Of a stretch of DNA of 34,229 bases, positions 34,197 through 34,229 are shown one piece after another (positions within the stretch are counted from its first letter, which is position 1; every line of letters begins with the position of its first letter). The notes under the pieces are model-generated. The model saw only the letters and a program-made list of their open reading frames with translations, was not told the origin of the DNA and did not search any database. Position numbers and translations under genes: made by a program. Location of the stretch: assembly GCA_030616475.1 (NCBI GenBank), contig JAUWXF010000023.1:1-34229 (forward strand), read 5' to 3'. Source of the DNA: Desulfobacterales bacterium. Lineage in GTDB: Bacteria; Desulfobacterota; Desulfobacteria; Desulfobacterales; C00003060.

Positions 34197-34229
34197 ATCT
34201 GCTTTCGTATTCCTCAACCTCTTTCAGCA

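Overview
This window of bacterial chromosome looks like an accessory (defence-island) region between housekeeping genes. The organism cannot be named from the sequence. A Desulfobacterota-like (former Deltaproteobacteria) origin fits the fused PurS-PurL, the many short palindromic repeats built on CACGAAA / ATCCGAA units, and the lysine-rich mini-protein. That is an impression, not a proof. No tRNA, rRNA, CRISPR array, integrase or intact transposase was seen.

Layout. 1-3934 (minus): an SbcD-like nuclease and an SbcC/Rad50-like ATPase, overlapping by 4 bp. 4074-5778: small toxin-antitoxin material (a TumE-like/HTH pair with a readable promoter, and an orphan YgiT-type zinc-finger antitoxin) and a 249-bp MITE-like inverted-repeat element. 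6272-6994: radC. 7190-25299 (plus) is the core: a type I restriction-modification locus whose genes are separated by other defence genes, in the order hsdM, hsdS, qatA, qatB, qatC, qatD, a 1402-aa sacsin/HSP90-like ATPase with a C-terminal DUF3883 domain, a decayed stretch with a DUF1016 (YhcG) remnant, an MNT/HEPN toxin-antitoxin pair, hsdR, and a YgjP-like metallopeptidase. 25300-29450 is a repeat-rich decay zone: three copies of a 70-90 bp repeat, an internally deleted AlbA_2-type gene, a lipoprotein, a 33-aa lysine-rich protein, a ChuW/HutW-type radical SAM haem enzyme, a truncated small gene and a REP-like palindrome. 29459-33933 (minus): a small HExxH protein, purQ and a PurS-PurL fusion, with palindromic repeats between and upstream of the pur genes.

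How it works together. HsdM, HsdS and HsdR should form a complete type I R-M enzyme. QatABCD is a known four-gene anti-phage system (KAP ATPase, QatB, QueC-like, TatD-like). It starts inside the 3' end of hsdS, and its genes overlap or nearly touch, so hsdM to qatD is probably one transcript. The sacsin-like ATPase/DUF3883 protein follows 46 bp after qatD and is the strongest candidate for a poorly described defence component. HEPN/MNT, TumE/HTH and YgiT are further conflict or addiction modules.

Limits. All functions come from motifs and family recollection; no alignment or search was run. Repeat boundaries were read by eye and are accurate to a few bases.
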